Source: Scilla litardierei (lineage: Eukaryota; Streptophyta; Magnoliopsida; Asparagales; Asparagaceae). Taken from it: a DNA stretch of 64,000 nt. Below, piece after piece: positions 12,535 to 23,915 of the stretch. Under the pieces are notes generated by a model that saw only the letters and a list, made by a program, of their open reading frames with translations, had not been told where the DNA came from and ran no database searches. The position numbers were made by a program, and so were the translations under genes. Within the stretch, counting starts at the first letter, position 1; every line of letters begins with the position of its first letter. Where the stretch lies: positions 8,695,878 to 8,759,877 of the forward strand of contig CM061139.1 in NCBI GenBank assembly GCA_030789695.1, read 5' to 3'.

Positions 12535-12990
12535 GACTGAGATATGTGGTAGTCATAGGCTACCAGTAGAGCTACAGGTTTGCAACTCGGCAGACTTAAT
12601 AACGTCATCCAATTCTCTATTGTCAAAAAAACTGTCAAAATTGTCCTCATTTGCACTGCTGATGTAGATGGTGCCACCTTCTTTCCTAAATTCAATTCTC
12701 TGGTCGCTGTTCATGAGGATGCTCAGTCTCATTCTTCATCTATATAAGATCAAAAATGCCGAAACGGTACCTTCACCTTCACCTTTAGTCATGTAATTCT
12801 GACTTAAGCATTTGCATCAGTGCACCATTATACTTTTTTAATTCATTCACCTCCTTGATCAAGGTCTTTATCCTGCAGTTCCAACTTGTTCCCTCTATTT
12901 GACCCATCATATTCTTCACAATCTCAAGATCCTATTAAAGTTTGCTCACAACATCTTTGGTAGGCTTTCCGTGTCAAAAGTTTTCCGTTT
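12535..12990 (-). pseudogene. Unidentified coding-like relic
   Basis: Read on the minus strand, two neighbouring segments look protein-coding although neither reaches the usual ORF length. At about 12930-12795, after a stop, an open run begins with an acidic helix and continues with Lys/Glu/Leu-rich helical sequence (EVNELKKYNGALMQ), suggesting a coiled coil. At about 12712-12545 a second run begins with Met, is rich in Asp/Asn/Phe (NFDSFFDNRELDDV) and ends at a stop. In-frame stops separate them. The layout could fit a decayed transcription-factor-like gene or exons split by introns. I do not recognise the family. Confidence 0.35.
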
Positions 12991-13075
12991 CCATTTAGCA
13001 AAGATTATCCTGATAGCAGAAAGCTTGCCAAAGTGACCAGTGCTCTGCCTAGACCTATCTCTTTCAAATTTACCA

Positions 13076-13200
13076 AGGTTTTATATATCAAATATTAAAA
13101 TCATATCGGATGATGATTTTTCATGTTGCATATCGGGGGATATGTTGGAGATACGTGTCAATATATGGGTTTGCATAGCAGACATTACGTATATATAAAT
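13076..13200 (+). mobile_element. Possible left end of an ATATCGG-type hAT element
   Basis: CAAGGTTTTATATATCAAAT followed by ATATCGGATGATG and ATATCGGGGGATATG resembles the subterminal words of the hAT copies in this window. No matching right end or target duplication was found, so this is only a resemblance. Confidence 0.3.
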
Positions 13201-13944
13201 ATTGATAACTAAAGAGTATTTATTATATCTTAAATATCAATGTCCTCAAAATACGACGAATAAGATTAAAATATCTTGTATAGGGTCAAATACCATTAAT
13301 GTGAACATATTTTGTATCACATCATAAATCATGAATGAAAAGGTATAAAAAATATCACATAACGTTTGAAAACATCAGATATTAATTCTCATTCAAAAAT
13401 ATGTAAAATTTTGTGATATGTGGCACATGCATCGCAAATCACAAAAGTCATATGCACTAAAAATCACAAATCACTAAAAATCTTATCCGTGCAATTTGTG
13501 TGAGCCAGGACGGACATAACAAATCACTCGAAAATATAGTTCCAACTTTTAAAATGATATTAGCCATGGCATAGGCAGCACAAACCGTTACACAACATAG
13601 AATTTCATCCGACAATATATAGAATTATGAGCAGTGGCAAAATTTCATCTCGTCCTATGCTATTCTTCTACTATTTTAGTTTTATGGTCCATCCAATCAT
13701 AAAACCTACTATTACATTTGTCTTATTTCTACAATTACCGTAAGTAATATGGACAATAACTATTTTTATTACATTAGCCTAAGTAATGATCCGAAGAAGT
13801 AAAAAAAGAAACACTGATAAATTAGCAAGGATGAAATAATAAACAACATCAAAAGTAAATTAGCAACAATGACATAATCAAGGTAACTCCAGCAGAAATA
13901 ATCAAATCAGAGTGCTTTCTTAGATCACGTTTGAGATTAACCTT

Positions 13945-16900
13945 TGTAACGCCCCAGACACGGGTGCCGTTACACTCTCAATAGTTTTGCAGGTCTTGCA
14001 GTTACCAGTGAAGTCAATATAGAAATAAATAAGAAATATTTATAAAGGAAAGGAAATACTCATTTTATTTCAACCTTGAAAAGAATTACATTGTCTAGGC
14101 ATGAAGAGAAAAATCACATCGCTCAACTAAATAACACTGAAACAAATTAACTAAAAGAAAGATAAAAAACTCTCCTGGTATCTCGAAGGTTTAAAGTCTC
14201 AACCGAAAATTCAGACTCCTCGTACTGCAGAGCCTTTTCAAACTGTGCGTCACCCGATGGAATTGAACTACCATTAATAAAGCAGATTGAATCCTATTAA
14301 ACAGTTAATTAATTAATTTATTATGCCAGAATTAATAGGCACAAAAGGAACTGTAAAGGAAAACTACTGATCTGGCACAATGTTTATAGCCTTAAGGATC
14401 TAACACTAACCAATAGAAATATTGTTGTGACTTATAAGAGGAGAGCACGATGTGCAACGTGAAGTCCAACTTGGACCGCATGGTGCTAACTTGGGCCGAG
14501 TATAAATGTCAACTGTATCGAGAACTCAGGATCCATAAAAGGAAATCTTCCCAAATAGGGGCCATAAGTATGGCTTCAATCACCCCCACACTCTCTCAAT
14601 TATAAGTTATTCCAAACCTGTGATGTCAAGTGTAGTCGTTCTAGTTCTAGGGGTGTCAGGTATCATGTTCATGTCATTAATCCCTAAATGTCATTATTAA
14701 AGAGTTATGTAAACTATGTTCAGGATTGTCATGTCTTGTGCAAGATAACATGTGTACCAATGATAATTACTTTGCATAACCCCGAATCATATAATTTAGG
14801 ATGATCAACAACTTAAACTTTCAATCTTCCACATGTCTAGTCTCATAAGTAGAAACATAATCTTGATTTATTAAACAATAGGTCTGTCAATTTTCAGAAA
14901 TGCATTAAAGCATAAAATTTATAACTAAACAAAAGAAAAGGCGAAAAGTAAAACGAAGTTATAAAAAGGTTATAAAATACCACAAATGGATCAGATTCAT
15001 GTTTTAACACCATATGGATTGTGGTCTACCTGCCTAGAGGGGTTGCTCGGACCAATGATTTCATAAAAGGGGATACCAATTTAGGACGAATCATTATAGA
15101 AAGGGCATGCAGATTTCCAACTATACAACTGAAAACATGCACAACAATGAATAGCAACAACAGGGCTCGGACTAGTCAAACTGCACACAATTCGGCAATT
15201 ACACGGAAACCTAAACAGCATGTGGACATGACCCAAACCACATGCAAACTGAACACCAAAACTGTCAGCAAAAATAGATCACAAATCGTCAAGCAAACAA
15301 GCCCCAAACTGTCATGCATATAGACCCAAAACGACATGCAAACCAGGGTTTGAGGTATCGGCCGATACCATTAGATATTGGCCGTATCGTATCGGTATCG
15401 GCAGTTGACGATACCGAAACCAAGAGTTAGTTTCAGTATCGGTCGATATTGAACGGTATCGGTCAGTTTCGGCCGATACCTGCCGAAACTGACCGATACC
15501 ATTCAATACTGGTCGAAGACGGAGGAAGAAGAATGTGTAATCAAATAAAAATTCTATAAAAAACCCAAAAAATTTCGTGAATCAATAGGTTGCATTGAAA
15601 GCTCGGTTAAAAGAGAAGAGAAAACTCTAGGGGTTCGGCTTGAAAATGATGAAGAATTAGACGAAGAAGAGACATAACCAAGAAAAAATTGCTGAAAAAA
15701 GAAGGAAAATGACAAAAGGAAGACAATGAAAAACTTGAACTCACATCATTGCGTCGTCGCCTCGCTGAACCCTCCTCCTGCCTCGCCGAACCCGCTTCGA
15801 CCATCTAGCGTGAAAGTGAGAGAGAGCAAAGAGAGAGAGGCCCGAGTCACCTTTCAGGAGATGCTACATTCTTTAAAAAGTTAAACTTGTAAATAAGTGG
15901 TATGTGCGTAAAATAAAACAGTCAGTGCACATATCAAGCGGATAGTTTGTGGCAACCCTGTAAATAAGCGATATATGCGCAAAGCAAAATGGTGGGTGCG
16001 CAAAGCAACGCCCACCGATTTTTTTGGTAAACTTGTAAATAAGTGGTACGTGCGCAAGGTAAAACGGTGGGTGCGCAAGTCAAGCTTTAGGACTATTCAT
16101 TTATCTAATATTTAGTATTTAAGTACCAAACTTTAGGTATTTAGTATTTGATATGATTACGAACTCAAATTTAGTTTATCTATTTAGTATTCAGTATTTG
16201 ATAGTATATGGTTAATATTTTAGTTTGTTAAGTATTTAATAGTATTTGGTAGGTTTAGATTTAAGAACCTCCGAAACCATCACTGTGTGAATATAGTATA
16301 TACATATTTAAAGTAGCTCTAAAACCGAAACCGATATCCGAAACGAAACTGCTGAAACTAGCGATACGGATGAAACCGAAACTTGCTTCCGCAACCGCCG
16401 AAACGGACAATACCGATACCAAAACCTAAATTTTGGGATGAACGATACCCAGACCGAAACCGAGACCTAAAACCTTGATGCAAACAATCTTAATTTCAGC
16501 CTGCAATCAGTGTACAATAACAAGCAACCAGACATGACCAGCAAGCAACAAAAGGTCCAACTAGTAATTAATAAAAGAGAACCTTCAAGCAAGCATGCCG
16601 ATAGGTTCTACGAACAGAATTCAGCCACAATAATCAGGAGAAAACAGATCAGAAACGGCAAGCCCAGAAAGCCACAAACATCCCCACGACCCCCACAAAT
16701 CTAATCGCCAAATCGGTAAGTCCCGTCGGCATGACCCATCACCAAGAGTAATCCCCATGCCGTGCCTTCCTCTCGACGGCCAACAACGACCTACACGAGA
16801 ATAGCGAACAACGGCATAGAATGCCGTAAACCTAGGTTGGTGCCAAAATAGTTTCATGGAGTAGTAATTCTATCTAAAAACGCACGAATCATCACTTCCA

Positions 16901-17340
16901 TCTCTGTAAATAAACAATTAAATGCTTAATAGGGATCAAAACTACCTTCACCAAAGTTTGCGAAAGAAAAATAAGAGATTCGAAGCCAACAGAGGTAAAT
17001 CCGAAAGTTCCAGAGCAATCTGCAAGTCAAGAGAGGTAAATCTGAAAGTCCCAGAGCAATCCGAAAGCCCTAGGAGCAGATCCGGAAGTCTAGGGGCAAA
17101 ACCGAACCCTAGGAGCAATGTCGAAGCCCCCAAAAGCAAGATCGAAACCTCAGAAGCAAAAATCGAAAACTTTGGAAGAGTGAAAAGTAATTTTCGTGTG
17201 ATGAAACCCTAGAAAATCATCCAGTAGAGATAGAGGAGAGGAGAGGGGTAGAAGAAGACTTATCACGCGTGAATCGGAGATCCGAAATCGTCGAGATTTC
17301 CTCATGAAGAATTATAGGTTTTAGTTACGATAGCGTGCAA
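13945..17340. other. Repetitive region with LTR-like start, otherwise unassigned
   Basis: TGTAACGCCCCAGACACGGG at 13945 looks like the start of a plant gypsy LTR and includes a short stem (GTAACG ... CGTTAC). I could not find its end or a partner copy. From 14940 to 17200 the DNA is rich in CAAGCAACCA- and CAGAGCAATC-like words. A simple repeat with AGTCC(C/T)AGAGCAATC(T/C) spacing runs at 16995-17110. Frames at 15021, 16510, 16621 and 16922 have no domain and biased composition. One hAT copy (15344-16477) is nested here. Confidence 0.4.
15344..16477 (-). mobile_element. Non-autonomous hAT element, 1134 bp, TSD ATGCAAAC
   Basis: ATGCAAAC stands at 15336-15343 and 16478-16485, directly outside CAGGGTTTGAGGTATCGG and CCGAGACCTAAAACCTTG. 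Against the other copies it is inverted. From its own left end it holds GGTTTCGGTATCGG-type words, an AT-rich TCAAATACTA block, CACTTATTTACAAGTTTG repeats joined to GCGCAAAGC words, a CT-rich run, a 20-codon open segment on the minus strand (15804-15745) ending at GTGAG, a T-rich tract ending in CAG, and terminal GATACC/GGTATC words. No transposase domain. Confidence 0.95.
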
Positions 17341-18268
17341 GTCTGCCGTTTTGATGGACAATGATGGTAGCTAGAGCCAGATATTCACATGAAAGTCCTT
17401 TGAACATATGTGTCTGGTTGCACTTGTTTCACATCCTTTTTCCACTTATGTTATGGACAAATTTTTTACCCATGTTTATCATACCCGGTTCACAAATGCT
17501 AAGGGCACAACTAGATCTGGTAAGCTCAGATCCTTCTTAAAGCCAGTTTTTTTTGGCTGATCGTTGTTCCCTAAGATGCTTCTTTTTACATGTCACCCAT
17601 GTCTCTAGCAAAACTGAGAAGCAAAGTTTTATTAATTTATTCTAAATTTTTTGCCCTTTTGGTACCCTCTGATGTATATAGACATTTGCAATTACTTATT
17701 TCGTAAATGCATTGCATCACTTGCCAAATGGGATGCATTTTTCATCATTTTTATGTGAAACTGTATCATCTAAGAAGAGAATATATGTTATTAAAAGTTT
17801 AGGCTAAACAATATTAGACTTAACCATGATGTATATTATTTCCTACCTGCAAAAGTTATGAGGATGAAGGGAAAAAAGAAGGCATCATATGTTCATTCAA
17901 ATATATGACATATTGATATGAACATTCGGAGTACATATTTACGCCAAATTATTCGTAAACAATCTTTTTAAACTAGATATAGCATAACATGTACAATATT
18001 ACCAAATCATTTAAAACTAATATTTTCTTATTTATATACACACACAATTTGTTTCCTTGCCATGCCATTTCTTATTTTTTGAAGGATTTTCGTGTCAGCA
18101 TGTTCACATGTGTGCAATTTTCCCTTTATTTCCAATCATAGGTAGTTTACCATATCTATGTTTTCATTGTCGCTTCCACACTTCCTAAAGATGTTTGTGT
18201 TACATGGTAGCTCCTGAAGTAGTCTGAAACGCAATTATCTAATTTAGTTTGAATTTAAACTTTCCTAG
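17341..18268 (+). other. Putative intron upstream of the first MON2 exon
   Basis: Ordinary AT-rich, T-rich sequence with no recognisable domain, LTR or inverted repeat, ending in the acceptor CTTTCCTAG. It is read as the 3' end of an intron whose 5' exon was not found anywhere upstream in the window. Confidence 0.5.
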
Positions 18269-18349
18269 GTCTTCCTGAATATCTTGGTGAATGTGACTCG
18301 GTTTGATTTGCCACTATGGCATCGGATACTTGTTCTTGAAGTTCTGAGG
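18269..18349 (+). CDS. MON2: MON2-like protein, internal exon (partial gene)
   Basis: An 81 bp exon of exactly 27 codons between acceptor TTTCCTAG and donor GTAAGT. Its translation contains DLPLWHRILVLEVL, nearly the segment found in plant MON2 homologues after their ~300-residue N-terminal DCB/HUS-like region. MON2 proteins are large (about 1600 residues) peripheral proteins of the trans-Golgi/endosome made of helical ARM/HEAT repeats, related to Sec7-type ARF exchange factors but without the exchange domain; they act in endosome-to-Golgi traffic. Reading passes in frame into the next exon. The preceding exon was not found. Family assignment is from remembered homologues; intact splice sites suggest a live gene rather than a pseudogene, but three exons cannot prove it. 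Confidence 0.85.
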
Positions 18350-18435
18350 GTAAGTTTCTGCAAGTTTAATGACAACATATGGCTTTTTATAATTCCTAAT
18401 TGGCTCTGATATAACACTGCCACTTTTTTCTGCAG

Positions 18436-18488
18436 GGTTTGTGTGTAGAGGTTCGGACACTGCGTCTACTTTTTCAGAATTTTGACAT
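18436..18488 (+). CDS. MON2: MON2-like protein, next internal exon
   Basis: A 53 bp exon between acceptor TTCTGCAG and donor GTAAGG, 86 bp after the previous exon. It continues in frame and encodes a segment with TLRLLFQNFD, a very conserved MON2 stretch. The exon ends two bases into a codon; the third base comes from the exon at 31984, which restores a Met at that spot. The first residue pair reads Gly-Leu where most homologues have Gly-Phe, a mild change. The following intron is 13,495 bp, which is unusual beside the short upstream intron. Confidence 0.87.
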
Positions 18489-18734
18489 GTAAGGCTTCAA
18501 AGTTCAATTTTATTCAATCTTAGTGGGAATCGCCCACTTCTGCGCCTATACATGTGAAATTTAAATTTATGTTTGCATATAACATTAAATGGAAGAAACT
18601 TATTTTCGAAACAGAATCTTGAACTTTGAGACATGATCCTTGTTTTTGTTGTACAATAGAGTTTAAATCCATCTTTTGGGAATTTATTGATGACGTTTTC
18701 TCGATATGCATCTCACACGGGTAACTGTTAAGTA

Positions 18735-18940
18735 GCGTTGAATATTTCCTGTTGTGGTGCTTATACTCGGTCCTTCTGTTGTCGGTCTCACATGCAAGTT
18801 CTTAAATTAATAGCTTAACATAGATAATGGATTGAGCTAAAAGACATTGGCCTGATAAGACATGTTTGCAGTGAATATTTCATGTTCTGGTGCTAGATTC
18901 AATCCTTCTGTTGTCGGTCTCATCTGCAAGTTCTATAAAA
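18735..18940. repeat. Imperfect direct duplication inside the intron
   Basis: A segment near 18738-18805 (GAATATTTCCTGTTGTGGTGC ... ending TTGTCGGTCTCACATGCAAG) recurs near 18873-18936 with about one change per six bases. The CCTGATAAGACAT word also recurs at 18852 and 19068. This is a local duplication about 135 bp apart; no function is visible. Confidence 0.55.
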
Positions 18941-19419
18941 GCTTTCGATGATAACAGTCATATTTGCAAAATGGTAAATGGTCCAGGCACTCCATTTTAC
19001 AAACCTTGCACTTATATATGGTCACCGATGTACATTGGAATCTGTGAAACGCATAAAAACTTTGCCCTGATAAGACATTGGCTGAGGGGTGTACTTATAG
19101 TTGGTGTGGGGATTAACTCTACACTAGTGTATATGGCAGAAAATTTTAGCTTCACAATTACTCTGGGCTTATTCGGTTTACAATTATTCTATGTTATGCT
19201 ATAGGAGAGCATGTGTGAGTAGCTTTGAGAAGGATGAGAAGGGAAAGGTTTTGAGTGGTCTTTACATAAATGGATTATTTTTTATTTTGTCACTAGCTGT
19301 CCTCATCAGAGGCTTCAATATTTTGCTGTCTTCCCTTCAAAATGGACTGGCGCGGTGGTTTCTAAGTTTGTTGTCAAGGTCATGGTTATACCCACCATGA
19401 TCGACGTGGATCAAGAGTA

Positions 19420-19761
19420 TGATGGGCTCATCACGTACTCGAGGCGGCGCACCAAGGGGACATCCGGCTCAACCAAGTGACTCAGGGACGTGCTCACACC
19501 TTTTACATTATTCTCTTTATTTTACTATTAAAAAGGGCAAACTTGTAATTTGGGTTTGTTGGCAAAAGGGGATAAAGGGGGGTGCAGTGGCCGGCCCTAG
19601 GGTATGCGGATATTGATGTTTTGAGTGATTTCTAGGGAAGAGTGCGGACGTCCTCTTAACGGTGTCTTGAAAGGGTGGTTGTCCTTATCAATTGTAGCCA
19701 AATTTATCATTTTATCTTTATCTTTCATCTATAAAGTTCAGATTTGCTTTCAGACATATCA
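19420..19761 (+). repeat. 5' LTR of the Reina-like element
   Basis: 342 bp, TGATGGGCTCATCACG to CATATCA, with a target duplication outside and a PBS inside. It includes GGCCGGCCCTAGGG and, near the end, TATAAAGTTCAG. It aligns with 24204-24544 throughout. Confidence 0.93.
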
Positions 19762-19764
19762 TTT

Positions 19765-19776
19765 TGGTATCAGAGT
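19765..19776 (+). other. Primer-binding site, initiator-Met type
   Basis: TGGTATCAGAGT follows the 5' LTR after TTT. It matches the common plant initiator-Met tRNA PBS except for its last base. Confidence 0.9.
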
Positions 19777-19787
19777 GACTACGATCC

Positions 19788-21420
19788 ATGGCGGCATCAA
19801 CAAGGAATAAGGATCGAAGCGAAGCGGGACATGAGAAGAGCAATGGAGAGATCAAGGAGTTGAAGAAGACATTGGCAGAGAACTGTGAGTCGATCGCAAA
19901 GTTGATGACTTTCGTGGATCGACTCGCTGCTAAACAAGATAGATCTGACGAATCCCTCGCACCAATTCTCTTCCAACTTTCAACCCTCAACGAGAAGATT
20001 GGAAACGTCGGCACGAACCCTAGTTCTTCAAAAAGGTCCACACCTTTGAAGAAAGGGAAGGAAAAGATGGAGACTTTCGACGAATGGTTGCTTTCAGACG
20101 TCGACGAGTACTTCAAAGAGGAGGATGAAGAACCCTGGAGGAACGAGGAGAGCGTGGGACCACGACAAGAGGTCGAGGGTAGTCGGCCGGCCCCCAGATG
20201 AATCCTAGGGGCTGTCGAACTCTAACGGGGCAGGGCCACCGTCCCGTCCTGGAGGACAGCTGGCAGGGCCGGCCAAACACTGCCGGCCATCGGCAGGGTC
20301 GACCGACCCTGTCGGGCCCATCAGAAGGCCCACCGGGCCTTTGGCAGCCCAGGCAGGGCCTGTCGGAGGCCCGACAGGCAGCGGCGAACCACTGTCAGCC
20401 GCCAGGGGTGTTCGCTGAGCACCCCAGCCGTCGACCTGCCTATTCCGGCCTTCCACCACGTCGTCCGAGGCACGAGGAACAGTTTTGTGGGCCCCCTGAG
20501 TTTTCTGGACAGGGGCATGCATGAGTTTACTACCATGGGGACGAAGGAGGGGGCAGAAATTATGTTGACGAAGGCGGGGGAGCCTAGCGGGTGATTTTGG
20601 AGCTAGTGATGGTTGGGATGAGTATGTGGGTCACGGTGGAGGTCCCCGAGGGGACTATGGAAACCACAATGGAGGGCCACATGGAGGATATGAGACACAG
20701 AACAAGAGATGACAACATTATCATCAGCACAAGCACACAGATGGTAGGCCGGACCAGGGGCAGTTTAGGGGCGATGGTAGGGTAAGGAAGCTGAAGATGC
20801 GCGTGTTCGAAGGCGAGGACTCTCATGCATGGCTTTTTCGGGCAGAGAGATACTTCACTGCGTATCACTTGACGGAGGCCTTAGTGGCAGCAACCATGTG
20901 TATGGAGGGGAGAGCCTTAGGATGATATCAGTGGAAGGAGAGGAGGCACCATTTTCGCAGTTGGAAGGAGCTTAAAGATCTCATTCTGGAGAGGTTTCGG
21001 GATCCCCACCTGGGAAACCTTCAGGAGCAGTTATTTGCTCTCAGGCAAGACAGACCGGTGAGTGAGTACATTGCGAAGTTTGAGACATTGTCAGGGCGAG
21101 TACACGGAGTCACCGATGAGTCACTGGAGGGCACCTTCATGAAGTGCCTGAAGCCCATTATTCATTTGGGGATTCGGCCCTACAAGTCCAAGGGGCTGGC
21201 TGAGGTCATGGAGATGGCACAGATGGTCGAGAACGTTCAGGCCAAGGAGAGGAGAGTTAGGAGCAGGTATGGGGGACATGTGCAGCGTGGGTCCTCAGCT
21301 ATGACAGGGGGATGGAGGCTACCATTGGGGCAGATCAGGCTGGCAAGGAGAAGGCCGGTGAGAGGGGCATCGCGCCACCTGCAGGAGGGTAGTTTAGGAG
21401 GATGTCTGACGCAGAGATGA
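19788..21420 (+). pseudogene. Gag of the Reina-like element, frameshifted
   Basis: Capsid protein gene that would package element RNA. The first frame (19788-20201, Met start) gives a helical, charged N-terminus with ELKKTLAENCES and an acidic tail. A GC-rich, Pro/Gly-rich linker follows (20200-20590). Then 20790-21260 holds the retrotransposon gag domain: a KMRVFEGED start, AWLFRAERYF, a Trp-X-X-Trp-like pair interrupted by a stop near 20923, ERFRDPHLGNLQEQL and the YIAKFETLSGRV segment. The reading switches frame at least twice and meets stops, so it is not translatable as one product. A degenerate Cys-rich remnant (CFRCDERFTPGH) lies near 21445-21480. Confidence 0.85.
20205..20590. other. 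GC-rich, hairpin-prone linker in gag
   Basis: This block is much richer in G+C than its AT-rich surroundings and is full of GGCCGGCC, CCGACCCTGTCGG and related words that pair with each other. A comparable block lies at the same place in the second family member (33470-33720), so it belongs to the family rather than being a local accident. Frames across it on both strands are compositional artefacts. Confidence 0.7.
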
Positions 21421-21599
21421 TGGAAAAGCGTCAGAAGGCACTCTGCTTCAGGTGTGACGAGCGGTTTACCCCAGGCCACAGGTACGCAGGGCGCAAGTTA
21501 CATGTGCTGCTGCTGCTGAAGGATGATAATGAGGATGTGGAGGTTGAGGCCGAGACCATTGAGGAGGACACAGAGGACCGACAGTTGGATGTGGCGGAG

Positions 21600-21935
21600 G
21601 TCTCCCTTAACTCTGTGGTATGGTTCACCCCGAACCATACCATGAAGTTAAGGGAGCATGTCAGGGATCAGGAGGCGACAGTTCTCATCGACAGTGGGAC
21701 GACCCACAACTTTATCTCCAGTAGGGTAGTAGAGCAGCATGGATTGCAGCTGGTCGACAGTGGCACTTTTAGTGTGATGATGGCGATGGGCAAGAGGGAG
21801 AGCAGCATGGGAGTGTGCCGAGGATTGGTGCTGACATTACAGGGGATACATATATTAACAGATTTCTTGCCTCTAGATCTGCGCAGTACAGATGTCATTC
21901 GGGGCATGACTTGGCTGCAGACGTTAGGGGGAGAT
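21600..21935 (+). pseudogene. Retroviral-type aspartic protease of the Reina-like element
   Basis: A readable stretch in the 21402-22118 frame carries the active-site motif LIDSGTTHNFIS near 21684-21720, followed by the flap-like region and a C-terminal segment ending in IRGMTWLQTLGG. This is the protease that would cut the Gag-Pol polyprotein. In this family the usual motif is LIDSGATH; Thr replaces Ala here. The protease frame is open, but the gag before it and the pol after it are broken. Confidence 0.85.
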
Positions 21936-22129
21936 GAAGGTGAACTGAAAATTCCTCAGGATGGAGTTCCAGGAGGACGGGAGAGCGGTGATGCTGTAGG
22001 GGGATCTCAGTCTGTGCAGGATACTGGTCTCCCTGAAGACCATAGTGCGGGCCATCCAGATAGAGGGAGGATGATTCTTGGTGGAGTTGCACGCGATGAC
22101 ATGAGAGGGAGGTGCTAATGTAGGTAGGG

Positions 22130-22575
22130 AGCAGCCGGTCCCACGAGAGGTGCTGACGATGCTAGAGCAGTTTGGCGACGTCTTTCAGGAGCCTCGGGGT
22201 CTCCCGCCACCTAGGGACCATGAGCACACCATAGTGTTGCACGAGGGGTGGCCCCAATCAGTGTTTGGCCCTACTGCTACCCCAGATACAGAAGCATGAA
22301 ATAGAGAGGATGTATTTCGGCCCTTTTGAGGTGGATGCCGAAGTGGGGCCAATAACTTATCGATTGAAGTTGCCTCAGGATCGATCATCCATCTGATGTT
22401 TCACGTGTCCCAGTTGCGTCAGGCGATTGGTGAGCATACTCCTTCTCCTTCACTTCCGGAGACATTGACAGATGACATGGATGTCTTATTGGAGCCTGAG
22501 CAGTTAAGGGGTGTGAAAGGGGGGAGTGGAGAGCAGGAGGTATTGGTGTGGTGGAGGGGCTTGCCAGAGCATGAC
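22130..22575 (+). pseudogene. Pol remnant: RT stub joined to integrase C-terminus
   Basis: 22150-22245 encodes the start of the RT region (EQFGDVFQEPRGLPPP). After a deletion, 22312-22575 encodes the end of integrase: the GPF motif with YRLKLPQD, the FHVSQLRQAIG segment, and part of a chromodomain-like tail (LVWWRGLPEHD). A stop interrupts near 22394. The tail is cut by the solo LTR at 22576 and resumes at 24119 with WESVSVMKQQFQDF. The RT core, RNase H and integrase catalytic domain are absent. Confidence 0.8.
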
Positions 22576-23054
22576 TGTTAGTTCTTGGGTTCCAGACTAA
22601 CGTTGTTTTGATGAGGATCAATACATTATGTTAGTGTGCTTAATTAATCTTATGTTTTAGTCTCAGTTTATCTAAATGATTATATGCTGATGAGACAACA
22701 CATAATGCTTGGAGGATATTACAAGGGTTATCTTAAAGGCCTCCAAGAGTGATGGAGTGCCAAAGCTTGGAGCTTGATGAAGGGAAGCTCATCAAGAGGT
22801 GCCAAAGCTTGGAGATGATTGGGAGCATAAAGGTATCATGAGCTTGAAGACTTAGACTCTAGGAGATGCAATATGTAATCCATGTAATTTCTATTGCTTG
22901 CATTTCTCTTTTTGAGTCTAGGATTATTGTAATGCCTTGATATATGGACATACTCTCTTACATTTGCATTTAACCGTCTTAGTAAGCCTTAGGATTATCA
23001 TAGAATTTAACCCAATAGATCCATCTTGCCCAAAGACTCAATTGGAGTCTCTGG

Positions 23055-23370
23055 CTCTCCAACAGTCGCCTGATGAAGGTTTTACAGTCGACTGGGTGAA
23101 TCCAGTCGCATGTCAAGGCTTCTGCAGTCGACTGTGGTGCACTGCTCAAGTCAACCTTTTTATTGACAGTCGCCTGTGTTTCTACAATCGCCTGTGAATT
23201 GCTCAATAGTCGTCTGTGCGCAACTTGCATTTTCTGGGCTTCATCCCAATCTGCAAGATAGTCGACTGATGAAGTATTTACAGTCGCCTGTGAAATGGTC
23301 AACAGTCGTCTGAAAGGCGTAAGTGCGAAAGTTGCATATTTCCATCCTCTGCAGTAGTCGACTGATGAAG
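23055..23370. repeat. Dispersed AGTCG(A/C)CTG words in the solo LTR
   Basis: AGTCGACTG, AGTCGCCTG and AGTCGTCTG occur many times over about 310 bp, with CAGTCG-type words also at 23060-23110. A comparable habit (GCCGACTAT words) is seen in the LTR at 43421-46203. Such motifs may be promoter elements or simply LTR minisatellites. Confidence 0.7.
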
Positions 23371-23709
23371 GATATTGAATGTCTTTGAGAATCAATAGCC
23401 ATTCCTAATCTCTCCCATTCCCTCATTAGAGCTTCAATCTTATGCTATAACATCTAAGCTCTAGGGAATTTCTCCAAGGGATTTCAATCTTATTCCTTTT
23501 CTTGGAGAATATCTTTTTTCTCTTCATTTCATACACTCAAGTGAGAAGTGTTATGATTCATTCCTAGAAGAAAGAAAGATCATCAAGTGCAATCAAAGCC
23601 TCATCTCAAGCACTTGAGCTTCACTTGCATGCCTTTTTCTTCATATTGGTAAGATCATATCATTGCATAGGTACGTGTTATTTCGTTTCACCTTTGTGAT
23701 ACCCCTAAT

Positions 23710-23915
23710 TCTCTTTGTGGGAATTAGTTACTCTCTTTGTGTGAGTTACTCTTTATGTGAGAGTTTGGTTCTTTCTGTGTGAAAGAACAAATCCTCTGTG
23801 TGAGGTCTCTCTGTGTGAGAGTAAGGATTTCTCTTTGTGAGAATCCAAATCCTCTGTGTGAGGTATCTCTGTGTGAGATTGTATTCACTTCTCTGTGTGA
23901 GAATTATAGTGAATA
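23710..23915. repeat. CTCTGTGTGAG minisatellite
   Basis: CTCT(G/T)TGTGAG and close variants recur about twelve times at spacings of roughly 14-25 bp. Together with its inverse-like companion GTGTGAGAG it forms a low-complexity stretch inside the solo LTR. Confidence 0.8.

Noticed and set aside
13945..17340. A large solo LTR starting TGTAACGCCCC
   Set aside because: I found neither a matching end nor a 5 bp duplication. Kept only as an LTR-like start.
20198..20536. Several Pro/Gly-rich frames on both strands
   Set aside because: They all cross the GC-rich gag linker and shadow each other; no motif.
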